Shown one piece after another: positions 35,170 through 44,865 of a DNA stretch of 64,000 bases; the first letter of the stretch is position 1; the number at the start of each line of letters is the position of its first letter. Under the pieces are notes generated by a model that had not been told where the DNA came from, ran no database searches, and was given only the letters and a program-made list of their open reading frames with translations. The stretch is from JACRCT01 sp049841135 (lineage in GTDB: Bacteria > Myxococcota > Myxococcia > Myxococcales > UBA5297), in the NCBI GenBank assembly GCA_049841135.1, contig JASGHK010000005.1:2046001-2110000 (forward strand), in the 5' to 3' direction. The translations under genes were made by a program, and so were the position numbers.

Positions 35170-36651
35170 ATGCGACTCTGGATGGTGTTCCTGTTGTCGG
35201 TTGCCGGCTGCGACTGGGGTAATGCCGTCCCCCTACCGGCTGATTCAGGCGCCTCTCCGAGTGACGCTGCGCTGGTCGAGGGGCTGGACACCGGAAGGGA
35301 TGCCGCCGAGACCACCGACTCGGGCCGGGTCGCGCTGGACAGCGGAGTCGATGCTTCCGTCCCAATCCCTGGCGCCGACTCCGGTCCCGGAGCCGACTCC
35401 GGCCCCGCTCCCGAGGATGCCGGCCGGCCGGCGCCGACGATGAGCAGCTACGACGCCGGAGGCTGGTCAGGCCCGACCGAGCTCGACGACACCAACCGCG
35501 CGAGCGAGCCGGCGCTGGCGATGGACGACGACGCCAACGCGATGCTGCTCTGGTCGAACTCTGCCGCCGATGGCGGCGTCCTGAACGTCTCCTATTCCAA
35601 GTACACGCCGCAAACCGGCTGGTCGGCCGCGCAGACGCTGATCGGCAAGGCGCGTGCCCCGGCGGTCGCGCTCGCGGGACATGGCCTTGGCACCTGGGCG
35701 GTCTTGAGCCCGTGGACGGAGAGCAACCCGTGGCCCGACTACCACGCGGCGGCCGTGTTCCACTTCGCCGACACGGCCTTCCACTACGCGAGCTTCGAGA
35801 CCTACGAGTACCAGAAGACGATCGGGGCACCGTACGTCGCGCTCGCGACCACGGGCGGCGGGGTGTTCGAGACGAAGGTGACCACGACCTATTCCTCACA
35901 ACTGTGGACGAGACACAGCCACGTCACCGGCAACTACGCGTTCGAGGAGCGCCAGGCCTCGACCCGAGGCGCTTTCGCCGTCGTCGACGACAGCGGAAGG
36001 GAGTCGGCGTTCTGGTGGTCCGACCACGACGAGCTCCTGGCCTCCGGGGTCGGCGCGATCGCCGGGGTTCAGGTCTTCGACAGCGCCTACGGCAGGGGGG
36101 ACGTGGCGTACAAGGTCGCTCCCGGCGGTCATGGGATCGCCGGCTGGAGCAAGGCTCCCTCTCCTTCCAAGAGGTGGGTGAGTACGCTGCGCTGGTCGAG
36201 CACCAATCAGGGGGCCCGGACCGTGAACGCCGAGGTGTCAGGAAGCACCTACCTGACCAGTCTGGACGTCGCGGTGGACGGTTCGGGGAACTCGTTCCTG
36301 GGCTGGATCGAGGGCGGGCCGGCCCCGGTCACCATCAAGGTCACTCGGGCCCCGGTCGACGGGGAGTGGGATCCGGTTCTGACGCTGCGCCAGGCCGCGA
36401 GCGCGGACCACCTGCACGTGGGAGCCGACTCCCATGGGAACGCGACGCTCGTGTGGATCGAGCGTGACTCCGTCGCGATGAGCTGGTCGCTGTGGTGGAC
36501 GACGTACAGGCCGGGGCTGGGGTGGATGACGCCGGCCATGGTCGCGAGCGACCTCGTGATTCCCCATGACATCCTGCTGGCGACCGGCGGCGACGGCGCA
36601 GCGGCGATCGCGTGGGGCGATGGGCTGCACGTGTGGGCGGCGGCAAGATAG
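35170..36651 (+). CDS. Lipoprotein with propeller-like repeats, unknown function
   Basis: 493 residues. A very short lipoprotein signal (MRLWMVFLLSVAGC) is followed by a long Asp/Ser/Gly linker with repeats of PGADSGPGADSGPAPEDAG. The mature part has repeated units beginning with alternating small and acidic residues, such as EPALAMDDDANAMLLWSN, AVDGSGNSFLGWIEG and VGADSHGNATLVWIER, as in beta-propellers of extracellular myxobacterial proteins. No catalytic or binding motif can be named. It is expected at the outer membrane. Confidence 0.7.
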   Translation: MRLWMVFLLSVAGCDWGNAVPLPADSGASPSDAALVEGLDTGRDAAETTDSGRVALDSGVDASVPIPGADSGPGADSGPAPEDAGRPAPTMSSYDAGGWSGPTELDDTNRASEPALAMDDDANAMLLWSNSAADGGVLNVSYSKYTPQTGWSAAQTLIGKARAPAVALAGHGLGTWAVLSPWTESNPWPDYHAAAVFHFADTAFHYASFETYEYQKTIGAPYVALATTGGGVFETKVTTTYSSQLWTRHSHVTGNYAFEERQASTRGAFAVVDDSGRESAFWWSDHDELLASGVGAIAGVQVFDSAYGRGDVAYKVAPGGHGIAGWSKAPSPSKRWVSTLRWSSTNQGARTVNAEVSGSTYLTSLDVAVDGSGNSFLGWIEGGPAPVTIKVTRAPVDGEWDPVLTLRQAASADHLHVGADSHGNATLVWIERDSVAMSWSLWWTTYRPGLGWMTPAMVASDLVIPHDILLATGGDGAAAIAWGDGLHVWAAAR

Positions 36652-36756
36652 CGACGTTTGTCGAAGTCCTTGGCGGGCGCGGGATGGAGCAGTGTGCCCG
36701 TGCTGGCTGGCTGGCGGCGAGCAAACACATTCCGTAGCGCAAATGAAGGAGGGACC

Positions 36757-38388
36757 ATGGCCAAGACTCCGAAGTCCGCATTCGTCGAGCAGGTGCTCCA
36801 CCTCGAGGGCCCCGAGGGCAAGAAGATCAAGAAGGCGCTCGGCACGGCACGCCCGCTCGAGGCGGTTCGCGCCGTGCTCGGGGATCGCGTCGGGGAGCGG
36901 CTTCCGGCCTGGCTGTCGTTCAACTCCGGCGCGGTGCTCGACGACGTCGTCCACCTCGCGCCTCCCGCCTTCAGCGCCACCGGCGCCGACGAGGACGAGT
37001 TCTTCGACGAGCCGGGCGGCGAGCAGCTCGTCTTCGGCGCGCGGGGAAAGGGCCAGCGGGTCGGCGAGGACGGAGCCAGCAGCGACGTGAAGATCGGACC
37101 GAAGGACCTCGCGAAGGTCACCGCCTTCGACGCCGAGGGCTTCCTGCTGCGCGACCTGGCGTGGGTCAACCCTCCGCCGACGACGGCCGGCGCCTTCGCC
37201 AAGCTGCTCCGGCAAGCGGTCGACGCCTACACCGGGGACATGACGCCCTACGAAGCGCCGTGCGCCCCGTCCGCGGCCGCTCCCGTGGCTGCCCCTGTCG
37301 CCGGCGGCGGCGCCTACCTGGGCGGTCCGGCGCGCAGCGGCTTCGTGGACGCCAAGGTGACCCGCAGGACGCCGAAGTTCGCCTGGTCCCTCAACTACGA
37401 GAACAACGGCGGCGCGGAGTGGGGCGGCAACCCGGTCCTCGCCGATGGCCTCCTGTTCGCCGCCGACTCCGGGTTCGCCGCCAGTTGCTCGGCGACCGAC
37501 TTGAAGGGCAAGAGCGTGTGGAAGGCGACGCTCACCACCGGCCAGAGCTGGGTCGTCGGCAGCGCCTGCGTGGACCGGGGCGTCGTGTACCAGGCCATCA
37601 ACAAGGGGCTCTTCGCGCTCGACGCCCGCACCGGGAAGGTCCGCTGGAGTGCCAACCTCGCCAAGGTCGGCGGCAGCCCGCTGGTGGTCGGGGATCTGTG
37701 CTTCGTGGGGACCGGCGACGGGCTGATCGGGCTGTCGCTGGAGAACGGCCGGAAGAAGTGGGCCTACAAGGTGAAGAAGGACGAGTACAAGAACGGCGTG
37801 CTCGGCAGCGTGGCCTTCGGCGACGGCGTCCTCTACTTCGTCGCCGCGGAGAAGCTCCTGGCGGTGGAGCTCGCGAGCGCCAAGCTGCTCTGGACCGCAG
37901 CGTCCTACGCGCGGGCGACCCCGTCGCTGGACGCAGAGTGCGTCTACACCTGGGGTCCGAAGGGGCTGATGGCCATCGAGCGCGCCAACGGCAAGGTGCG
38001 CTGGGCCTACAAGTTCGAGGACCTGAACTGGGACAAGACCATCGCCATCGCCGCGGACCGCGTGGTCACGAGGGCGGACGGGAGCCTGGTCGCGCTCGAC
38101 AAGAGCAAGGGCAAAGTGCTCTGGAAGCACGGGCCTAAGAAGCCGTACTCCATCGGCTGCGCGAGCCCGTGCATCGCCGGCGATGTCGCCCTGTGCGTGC
38201 TGGTCGAGGACGGCGGCGGCGAGTCGTTCGACGCCGTCGACCTCGCGACCGGGAAGCTGCTCTGGTCGGTCAGGGACTTCCCGCTGCGAAAGACCGAGAA
38301 GGCCGCGCTCAGCTACTACTGCACGCCGTGCATCGACGAGACCGGAACCGTCTACGTCCAGGCTTACGGGATCCACGCGCTGCGCTGA
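36757..38388 (+). CDS. PQQ-like beta-propeller repeat protein (cytoplasmic type)
   Basis: 543 residues; GAAGGAGGGACC precedes the ATG at 36757. There is no signal peptide. Residues 1-180 form an unknown helical domain with a variable Ala/Pro linker. The rest holds seven or so blades with the pattern 'G.v..v.d..tG...W...' such as LFALDARTGKVRWSANL, LIGLSLENGRKKWAYKV, LMAIERANGKVRWAYKF and LVALDKSKGKVLWKHG. This is the PQQ-like/BamB propeller type without evidence that it binds PQQ. It is next to exported proteins; its partner is unknown. Confidence 0.8.
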   Translation: MAKTPKSAFVEQVLHLEGPEGKKIKKALGTARPLEAVRAVLGDRVGERLPAWLSFNSGAVLDDVVHLAPPAFSATGADEDEFFDEPGGEQLVFGARGKGQRVGEDGASSDVKIGPKDLAKVTAFDAEGFLLRDLAWVNPPPTTAGAFAKLLRQAVDAYTGDMTPYEAPCAPSAAAPVAAPVAGGGAYLGGPARSGFVDAKVTRRTPKFAWSLNYENNGGAEWGGNPVLADGLLFAADSGFAASCSATDLKGKSVWKATLTTGQSWVVGSACVDRGVVYQAINKGLFALDARTGKVRWSANLAKVGGSPLVVGDLCFVGTGDGLIGLSLENGRKKWAYKVKKDEYKNGVLGSVAFGDGVLYFVAAEKLLAVELASAKLLWTAASYARATPSLDAECVYTWGPKGLMAIERANGKVRWAYKFEDLNWDKTIAIAADRVVTRADGSLVALDKSKGKVLWKHGPKKPYSIGCASPCIAGDVALCVLVEDGGGESFDAVDLATGKLLWSVRDFPLRKTEKAALSYYCTPCIDETGTVYVQAYGIHALR

Positions 38389-38523
38389 CGGAGCGCCGGG
38401 CCATCGAGCCGGCCGACGCCCCTGGTCCGCGACAGGAGAAAGCAACGGCGCCGACCAGACCTTCACGACCGCGAACTGAGCCGTCGTGACGCTGACGGAG
38501 AGAGGGGCTGCCCTGCACCTTGG

Positions 38524-40791
38524 GTGTGGTCTCGGCTAAGCTCCCGCCGTCGCGCGACAGCGGAGCTTCCGATCGAACAACGGGGCAAATACGCATTCGC
38601 CGTAGCGAGCGTCGTCCTGGCTCTCTCCTGGTACCTGTGGGACGAGGGCCGGGCCGAGCCACCCACCTCTGGCGAGGCGGCGCACGGCGGGCCAGCGGAG
38701 TCCGACCCGGCGGGCGCTCAGACCGCGGCTCCGCTGCGGCGAAGGGGGCCCATCCGCGTTCGCGTCCTCCAAGACCGACAGCCGGCGAGGGACGCCGAGG
38801 TCTCGCTCGCGTCGGCGCGAGCAGTGACCGACGCGACGGGAGCAGCCACCTTCGCGGCTTGCCCGCCGAGGGCCGAGCGGCGCTCGGCCCTAACTGCTCG
38901 CCTTGGCTTCTTCGAGTCCGAGCGCCTCGAGCTCGACTGCGAGTCCACGCCCGAGGACGAAATCCTCCTCGTCCTTCCCGCACCAGGGACCCTTCGGCCC
39001 GAGGTCCGTGCGCTCGAGAGCAGGCAGCCGATCGTTCGGGCGCAGGTCGTGGTGTTGCCATCCGTGGTCCCGCTCGCTCACACCGATGACGCCGGGCGTG
39101 CCCGAATCGAGGGATTGCCGCCCAATCGCTACTCGATCGCGGTGAGCGCGGAGGGGCGCGTCCGCCAGCGAGTCGACGACCTGTTCATCGACTCCGGCCA
39201 CCGGCTGGACGTCGACGTGGCCATGCTCCAGGCCGGCGTCATCACTGGCCACGTCCGCAAGGCCGACGGGGCGCCCATCGCCGAGGCGCTGGTCGTGGCT
39301 CGAAGCAGCGAAAAGAGCCAGACCCAGGTCGAGGCCCGGACGGGCGCCGATGGCTCCTTCGCCATCGACGGCCTCTATCCGGGCATGGCCGTCCTCGACG
39401 TCTCGGCGACCGGCTTCGTCTCCAAGCGCCTGGAGACTCCGGCGCCGGCGAAGGTGCGCGTTGTGCTGGAGCCGGGAGCAGCCATCGAGGGCCGGGTCGA
39501 GCTCGATGGCGCGCCGATGTCGGGAGTCGAGGTCGTGGCCACCCACTTCGCCCGCGACGGGGCCCTCACGCCATGGGCGGGCCGCACTGACGCCGACGGC
39601 CGCTACCTCGTCGTCGGCCTGCCGGGCGGGTTCTTCGAGGTGAGCGTCCGGACGCTCGATGCTCGGGGCTCGAATCGCGTCTCCGTCGCGCCCGGGAAGA
39701 CCGCGATCTGCGACCTGGCGCTGGAGTACCTCAACGGCCGGCTCGGCGGCCGGGTGATCGCGCGCCCCGGCGGCGAGCCCATCGCCAACGCGATGGTGAC
39801 GACCCGCGAGGGGCCCGCGGCGATGACCGACGAGCAGGGCCGCTTCGAGCTCGAGGGCCTCGACGAGAAGGTGCGGGTCGCGGAGGTGGTGGCCTCCGCT
39901 CCAGGGTTCGCGACGCGCAGCCTCAAGCAGGTCCGCCCGGGGATCGAGCAGGTGGTCCTCGAGCTGCCGCAGAACGTCCTGATCCACGGACGGGTGGTCG
40001 CGGAGGACGGCAGCCACGTCCCATCGCTGGCGCTGTGCGAAGAGCACCGCGGCCCGAGATTCGAGGCCTGCCAGCCGGTCGGGTCGACCGAGTTCCTCGT
40101 CGAGAAGGACCCCGAGCCCGACGACCCGGGGCAGCTCCTCGCCGTCGTCGCTGCGGGCTTTCGCACCGAGTCGTACGCGTATCTCGGGCGGGGGCCGCGG
40201 GTGGAGTTGGGCGAGATACGCCTGGCCCCGGTTCGCCCGCTGCTGTTCAAGGTGGTCGACACCGCCTCGATGCCCGTGCAGCACGCCCACGTGTTCGAGA
40301 TCCAGGGTGGGGTTCGGCACTTGCTCGCCGTCACCGACCGCTTCGGCGAGGCGCGCGCGGAAGGGCGCGGAGGAGAGCACCGCTACGTGGCCGAGCATCC
40401 GCTCTACGCACCGTCCCGAGACGCAGCCATCCGCGTGGTGGAGGGGGCGGCCGAGACGCTGACGCTTCGCTTGGCGAGGGCGGGCTGGATCTCCGGGGAG
40501 ATTCGCTACCCCGACCAGTCGCCGACCGAGGGGGTGACGGTCGTCGACCTCCTCAGCGGCGCCAGCACGCTGAGCGATTCCGCGGGCCAGTTCCGCCTCG
40601 GGCCGCTGAGCGCTGGCGAGCACGCGCTCTGGGGTTACGCGCAGGTCGAAGAGCGGGCCCGCGCGAAGGAGCCTCGGCGGCGCGAGGGCAAGCTGGGTGC
40701 GCTGCCGAAGAACGTCCGGATGATTCGCCTGGCGGAGGGGGAGGAGCAGCGCCTCACGCTCCGGTGGGACGGGAAGCGGCCCGGGCAGTGA
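38524..40791 (+). CDS. Exported protein with carboxypeptidase regulatory-like repeats
   Basis: 755 residues from a GTG at 38524. A single hydrophobic segment (YAFAVASVVLALSWYLW) near residue 30 is a signal anchor. Then come repeated sandwich units with 'G.V....G.PI..A.V......SQ....A...DGSF.IDGL.PG...L.VSA.GF', for example ITGHVRKADGAPIAEALVVARSS and GRVELDGAPMSGVEVVATHF. It has the same architecture as the 1067-residue protein at 22554, with fewer units. It would extend from the inner membrane into the periplasm. No enzyme site is apparent. Confidence 0.75.
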   Translation: MWSRLSSRRRATAELPIEQRGKYAFAVASVVLALSWYLWDEGRAEPPTSGEAAHGGPAESDPAGAQTAAPLRRRGPIRVRVLQDRQPARDAEVSLASARAVTDATGAATFAACPPRAERRSALTARLGFFESERLELDCESTPEDEILLVLPAPGTLRPEVRALESRQPIVRAQVVVLPSVVPLAHTDDAGRARIEGLPPNRYSIAVSAEGRVRQRVDDLFIDSGHRLDVDVAMLQAGVITGHVRKADGAPIAEALVVARSSEKSQTQVEARTGADGSFAIDGLYPGMAVLDVSATGFVSKRLETPAPAKVRVVLEPGAAIEGRVELDGAPMSGVEVVATHFARDGALTPWAGRTDADGRYLVVGLPGGFFEVSVRTLDARGSNRVSVAPGKTAICDLALEYLNGRLGGRVIARPGGEPIANAMVTTREGPAAMTDEQGRFELEGLDEKVRVAEVVASAPGFATRSLKQVRPGIEQVVLELPQNVLIHGRVVAEDGSHVPSLALCEEHRGPRFEACQPVGSTEFLVEKDPEPDDPGQLLAVVAAGFRTESYAYLGRGPRVELGEIRLAPVRPLLFKVVDTASMPVQHAHVFEIQGGVRHLLAVTDRFGEARAEGRGGEHRYVAEHPLYAPSRDAAIRVVEGAAETLTLRLARAGWISGEIRYPDQSPTEGVTVVDLLSGASTLSDSAGQFRLGPLSAGEHALWGYAQVEERARAKEPRRREGKLGALPKNVRMIRLAEGEEQRLTLRWDGKRPGQ

Positions 40792-40854
40792 CTCACTCCC
40801 CGGGCTCGGAGCAGGCGGCGTCCGCCTCTTGAACGCTTCGGCCCCAGCTCTGCG

Positions 40855-42351
40855 TCACGGGTCCGAGAGCGTCTTGAGGAAGGCGAGGAGCGCCATCCCC
40901 TCGGCTGGCGTGAGCTGAAGGTCGCCCAGATCCTGGTTGATGTTCTCGGCGACCTCGGGCGCGGGCCAGCAGTCGACCGCCGGGGTCCCCCCTTCGGCAC
41001 AGACGGGCAGCACGTCGCGCAGGTTGTAGAAGTGGATCACCTCCATCACGCTCTTGAAGTAGCCGTTGTGGCCGAAGGCCTTCACGAAGTCCGCCGAGGG
41101 CCGCTTGTCCACGTTGCGCAGGGACGGCGTGCGGTGCTTGCCGAGGTTCTCCGCGGCGAACGCCGAGTAGTCGCGTGAGTGGCCCTCGGCATCGACGGCG
41201 CCCGCGGTCTTCGCGAGGAAGCCCCCGAGGCCGGGGTCCACCCAGTCCGCCCCATCGGGATTGAAGTTCGAGGACGCCCGGTAGAACGGGTTCTCGGGGT
41301 TCTTGGGGATCCCCAGGTTGTGGAAGCCAAAGTCCGTGAAGAGCGGGACCTCGGCGCCGTGGCGCGGCTGCAGCCAGTGGCAGGTCGAGCACTTGCCCTT
41401 GCTGTTGAAGACCGCGAGCCCCTTGAGCTCCACGTCGTCCAGGCCGTAACCGCGGAAGCGCGTCCAGTTCATCTGGTTGATGCGGACGACCGGAGGTCGC
41501 GAATCGGCGGCTGCGCGCCAGAACGCGTCGAAGCGCGAGCTGAAGGGGCTCGCCTCCTGGGACCGCTCGTAGGCGGCGATGGAGCGCCCGATGCGCTCGT
41601 ACACCTGCTCCGGCGCCTTGACGCAATCCAGGGACTGCTTCCCCCAAACCTGTTCGAACAGCGCGGCATAGCCCGAGCGCCTGACCTTCAGGCAGACGAG
41701 CTTTGCATTCGGGCCGTGCATCTCCAGCGGGTTCTGGAAGGGCCCGAGCGCCTGCTCAGCCAGGGGGTCGCCCAGGGTCCAGCCCGTGGCGCGGCCGTCC
41801 CAGAACAGCCCGCCGACGAACTGGCCCGGGCTGCACATCCCGCCGCCGCCCATGCCGCCGCCGCCCATCCCACCGCCACCCATGCCGCCGCCACCCATGC
41901 CGCCGCCGCCCATGCCGCCGCCGCCCATGCCGCCGCCGCCCATGCCGCCGCCGCCCATGCCACCGCCGCCCATGCCGCAACCGCAGTCGCACGTGCCCGA
42001 GCCCATCCCTTCACCGCAGCGGTGAAGCGGAGGTTGGAAGCCAGCGTAGGAGGAAGGCGGAGGCTTGCGATTCCCGGCCTTCGAGGCCACGACACCAGGG
42101 ACCACCGCACCGCCGGCGTTGATCGCCGAGTCGGGGCTGGTCCAGCCCGTCTGAGGCGCGTGGCAAGCGGCGCACGACTGACCCGCGGGGTTGGAGAGCG
42201 CCTCGTCGAAGAAGAGCGCCTTGCCCAACTCCTCCTCGGCGGTGAGCGCGGCGGTCGCCGGGCTTGCGCCTGCCGTGGCGACGACCCATAGCGCAGTGAG
42301 ACCCAGCAGCGCGCCGAGCAGCACCCGTCCGTACACCCTCGAATTCGCCAT
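40855..42351 (-). CDS. Di-heme cytochrome c peroxidase-like protein with Gly-Met repeat
   Basis: 498 residues with a signal peptide (MANSRVYGRVLLGALLGLTALWVVATAGASPATA). The first heme motif is CAACH at 60-64 within LGKALFFDEALSNPAGQSC; the second is CSTCH in LAVFNSKGKCSTCH. A tract of nine MGGGG units (about 126-172) follows a CxCxC group, between the two hemes. The family (MauG/CcpA) reduces peroxide or oxidises substrates in the periplasm. The C-terminal part (NLGKHRTPSLRNVDKRPSADFVKAFGHNGYF and AEGMALLAFLKTLSDP) is typical. It is divergent from a ferredoxin reductase. Confidence 0.85.
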   Translation of the reverse strand: MANSRVYGRVLLGALLGLTALWVVATAGASPATAALTAEEELGKALFFDEALSNPAGQSCAACHAPQTGWTSPDSAINAGGAVVPGVVASKAGNRKPPPSSYAGFQPPLHRCGEGMGSGTCDCGCGMGGGGMGGGGMGGGGMGGGGMGGGGMGGGGMGGGGMGGGGMGGGGMCSPGQFVGGLFWDGRATGWTLGDPLAEQALGPFQNPLEMHGPNAKLVCLKVRRSGYAALFEQVWGKQSLDCVKAPEQVYERIGRSIAAYERSQEASPFSSRFDAFWRAAADSRPPVVRINQMNWTRFRGYGLDDVELKGLAVFNSKGKCSTCHWLQPRHGAEVPLFTDFGFHNLGIPKNPENPFYRASSNFNPDGADWVDPGLGGFLAKTAGAVDAEGHSRDYSAFAAENLGKHRTPSLRNVDKRPSADFVKAFGHNGYFKSVMEVIHFYNLRDVLPVCAEGGTPAVDCWPAPEVAENINQDLGDLQLTPAEGMALLAFLKTLSDP

Positions 42352-42504
42352 GGTCACCCTCGGAACGCCCGCCGCGGAGACGCATCCGCGAGGACGCTGA
42401 GGCGAGGCTCTCCACCAGCGCCGCACGGCACCATGGCTCAGGTGGGGCGAGGGAGTGACCGCCGACGTGAGGCGGAGCGCGTCCTTGGCGAGTAGCCTTG
42501 AGAC

Positions 42505-43626
42505 ATGATTCCCGACCACGATCGCCGGCCCCAGGAGCTGGTCGAGACCGCCGGCCAGGCGCTCCCAACGCCTGCACCCGATAGGCCGGTCGCACTGGGC
42601 CGCGCGCTCAGGGTCGAGAAGATCGTCCGCGAGACCGCGGACGCGCTCTCCTTCGTGCTCGTGGACCCGGCCAGCACGCCCATCCCCTTCGAGCCCGGCC
42701 AGTACTTCACCGTGGAGGTGCCGACGTCGGACGGCTTGCTGCGGCGCGCCTACTCGGCCTCGAGTGCCCCCGGCGAGCACGGCGGCGGCATCCGGTTGAC
42801 CGTGAAGCGAATGGAGGGCGGCCGCGCGAGCGGGCACCTGCACGAGTCGCTGCGGGAAGGAGAGCTCCTGACCGTGCTGGGCCCCTCCGGCTCGTTCGGC
42901 CCATCGCCCACGAGCGGGATGCGCCACCTGGTGATGGTCGCCGGCGGCAGCGGCATCACGCCGATGATGAGCCTCCTGCGCACCCTCTTGCCCAAGGAGG
43001 CCCAGACGCGCTTCTCGCTCGTCTACGGCAGCCGCGACGTGCCCGGCGTCATCTTCCGCGAGGAGCTCGAGGTGCTGGCCCAGGGGTTCCCCAAGCGGCT
43101 CGTCGTCGTCCACGCTCTCGATACGCCGCCGGCGGACTGGACCGGCATCCGCGGACCGCTCGACGCGAAAGCCGTCCGCGAGCAGATCGATGCGCTGGAC
43201 CCGGGCGACGAGTATCTGGTGTGCGGCCCCGAGGCGATGATGGACGCTGCCGTGCAGGCCATCGCCGCTTCCGGGGTTCCTTCGCGTCGCATCCGCCGCG
43301 AGTCGTTCGCGCAGCAGCCGAAGTCGATCCCGCGCTCGCGCGTGCCGCAGAGGGTCACCCTGCGACACCGGGGCGCCACTCGCGAGATCGTCCAGTCGCC
43401 TGGGCAGTCGCTGCTGGAGGCGGCGCTCGCTTCCGGTGAGCGCGTCCCCTACTCCTGCGGCATCGGCGCCTGCGGCACCTGCAAGGCCAGGCTCGTCAGC
43501 GGCAATGTGGCGATGGCGCCGTCGGCCGCCTTGAGCGCGGCCGAGCGCAGGGCGGGGTTCGTCCTGCAGTGCGTCTGCCACGCCATCGAGCCAGTCGTGG
43601 TCGAGATCGAGGATCCGCCGAAGTGA
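42505..43626 (+). CDS. Ferredoxin-NAD(P)+ reductase with C-terminal 2Fe-2S domain (PaaE/Hmp type)
   Basis: 373 residues. The FAD domain is seen in PFEPGQYFTVEVPTSDGLLRRAYSASSAPGEH (RxYS motif). The NAD domain is seen in HLVMVAGGSGITPMMSLLRTLL and YLVCGPEAMMDAAV. The C-terminus has a plant-type 2Fe-2S site: CGIGACGTCKARLVSGNV with a further C in VLQCVCH (four ligands CxxxxCxxC...C). It passes electrons from NAD(P)H to an acceptor, and its divergent neighbour is a periplasmic peroxidase; a direct link is not shown. No signal peptide. Confidence 0.9.
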   Translation: MIPDHDRRPQELVETAGQALPTPAPDRPVALGRALRVEKIVRETADALSFVLVDPASTPIPFEPGQYFTVEVPTSDGLLRRAYSASSAPGEHGGGIRLTVKRMEGGRASGHLHESLREGELLTVLGPSGSFGPSPTSGMRHLVMVAGGSGITPMMSLLRTLLPKEAQTRFSLVYGSRDVPGVIFREELEVLAQGFPKRLVVVHALDTPPADWTGIRGPLDAKAVREQIDALDPGDEYLVCGPEAMMDAAVQAIAASGVPSRRIRRESFAQQPKSIPRSRVPQRVTLRHRGATREIVQSPGQSLLEAALASGERVPYSCGIGACGTCKARLVSGNVAMAPSAALSAAERRAGFVLQCVCHAIEPVVVEIEDPPK

Positions 43627-43644
43627 CTCTCAGCGCGTCGCGCG

Positions 43645-44592
43645 TCAGGGAATCTTGAAGTCGGGCCGGCGCCGTCGCAGCAGCGCGATCACGTAGTCTT
43701 TCGACTCGGCCATCGAGGGGAACCCGGCGCTTCGGCAGCGCTTGATCGCGCCAGGCACGCCGTCCCTCAGCGCCAGCGCGATCACCTCGTCCTCGAACTT
43801 CTCACCACGCCGATCGGGTGGCACGAGGGCCGCTGCTCTCCTGGCGTCCTCCGCTGCCTGCCGCGCCGCCTCCTCGGCTTCGCGCTGCGGGCGGGTGGCT
43901 TCCCAGGCCGCGTCTTTCTGCGCCAAGGCTCGGTCCGCTGCGTCGCGGGCGAGGTACGGCTCCGCTGGCGGGTCGACGTGCACGAGCAGCTGCGGGTAGC
44001 CCGTCAGGACCGGCCGGCTTCGGAAGCAGTAGATGCCGGCTGCCTGCAGGCGCTCCAGCCACGCCTCTGACGCGAGGAACTCGCTCCTCATGCCCTCGGG
44101 TGGAGCCCGATCCACGAGCGCGACCAGCGACAGCATCGGCTGGGCGAGCGTGGCGGCCAGCTCCAGCGACAGGCCGAGGACTTCCTGGAATTGCGCGGTC
44201 AGGCGCTCGAGGGCTTCCGGCGTCCCGAAGACGTCCAGGATCGACTGGAGGCTGAGCTCCCCGTCGGTGAGCGGGTCGCCCACCTGCACCGGGTCACCTT
44301 CGGAGACGATGAGGCGGTCGCGGTCGACAGCTCCGCTCTTGTAGGTTCCCTCCGGCGCCACGAGGGTCAGCTCGACCCGGCCGCGCCCGAGATCGCGCAG
44401 GCACACCGTGCCGTTGATGAAGGCGGGGAGGGCCTGCGACTTGGGGTGCCTGGCCGCCAGTAGCCGCTCGGCTTCGGCGCGCCGGGGCGACCGCTCGAGG
44501 GCGGCGAGGATCTCCGCTGAAGCCGGCCCTTCGCCACTGCGCTCGAGGACCGTGCGGATGGCGGCGTGAATCGGCGCGGATGGCTCGCTCAT
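43645..44592 (-). CDS. Protein with segment resembling RNA polymerase beta-prime C-terminal region, unknown function
   Basis: 315 residues. Residues about 92-160 (RLIVSEGDPVQVGDPLTDGELSLQSILDVFGTPEALERLTAQFQEVLGLS...LAQPMLSL) follow the order of the beta-prime pattern: GDxVxxGxxLTxG, LL/ILxxxG, an E-rich helix with Q-x-V, and a Q-ML end. RSRPVLTGYP recalls RPxLxGIT. The rest is an N-terminal helical domain and a C-terminal Ala/Arg/Glu coiled coil. It is not a full polymerase subunit. The function is not known and the resemblance is by eye. Confidence 0.55.
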   Translation of the reverse strand: MSEPSAPIHAAIRTVLERSGEGPASAEILAALERSPRRAEAERLLAARHPKSQALPAFINGTVCLRDLGRGRVELTLVAPEGTYKSGAVDRDRLIVSEGDPVQVGDPLTDGELSLQSILDVFGTPEALERLTAQFQEVLGLSLELAATLAQPMLSLVALVDRAPPEGMRSEFLASEAWLERLQAAGIYCFRSRPVLTGYPQLLVHVDPPAEPYLARDAADRALAQKDAAWEATRPQREAEEAARQAAEDARRAAALVPPDRRGEKFEDEVIALALRDGVPGAIKRCRSAGFPSMAESKDYVIALLRRRRPDFKIP

Positions 44593-44801
44593 GTCAGGCT
44601 CCTATCGGCGGCGGGGCGGAAGGTAGCACGGGGCTTCGCGCTTCCGGGGTGCACGAGGCCCAGGCTGGGACTGCGCGGGCATCAGCCAAGCTGGGAAGCT
44701 CGACGTCCCCCCGAACGATCTCGAGCAGGGGCGCGGATGGCCCTCTTGGCGGCGCTCTGGGTGGGAGCGACCTGGAGTGGCTGTGTCCTGGCGAAGTGCG
44801 A

Positions 44802-44818
44802 AAAGTGTGAGACACTTT
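44802..44818. promoter_or_regulatory. Palindrome upstream of the small lipoprotein gene
   Basis: AAAGTGT-GAG-ACACTTT is a perfect 7-bp inverted repeat with a 3-nt centre, 48 bases before the start at 44866. It is AT-richer than its surroundings, as operators often are. The cognate regulator is unknown. Confidence 0.35.
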
Positions 44819-44865
44819 GCGAGTCACCGACCAGTACACGGCCGACGCGCCCCGGAGCGAAAACC

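Noticed and set aside
41840..41990. Short tandem DNA repeat as a CRISPR or non-coding repeat
   Set aside because: It is in frame and encodes the MGGGG tract of the peroxidase.
44780..44830. Sigma-54 promoter in front of the small lipoprotein
   Set aside because: TGGC is followed by no TTGC at the required spacing.
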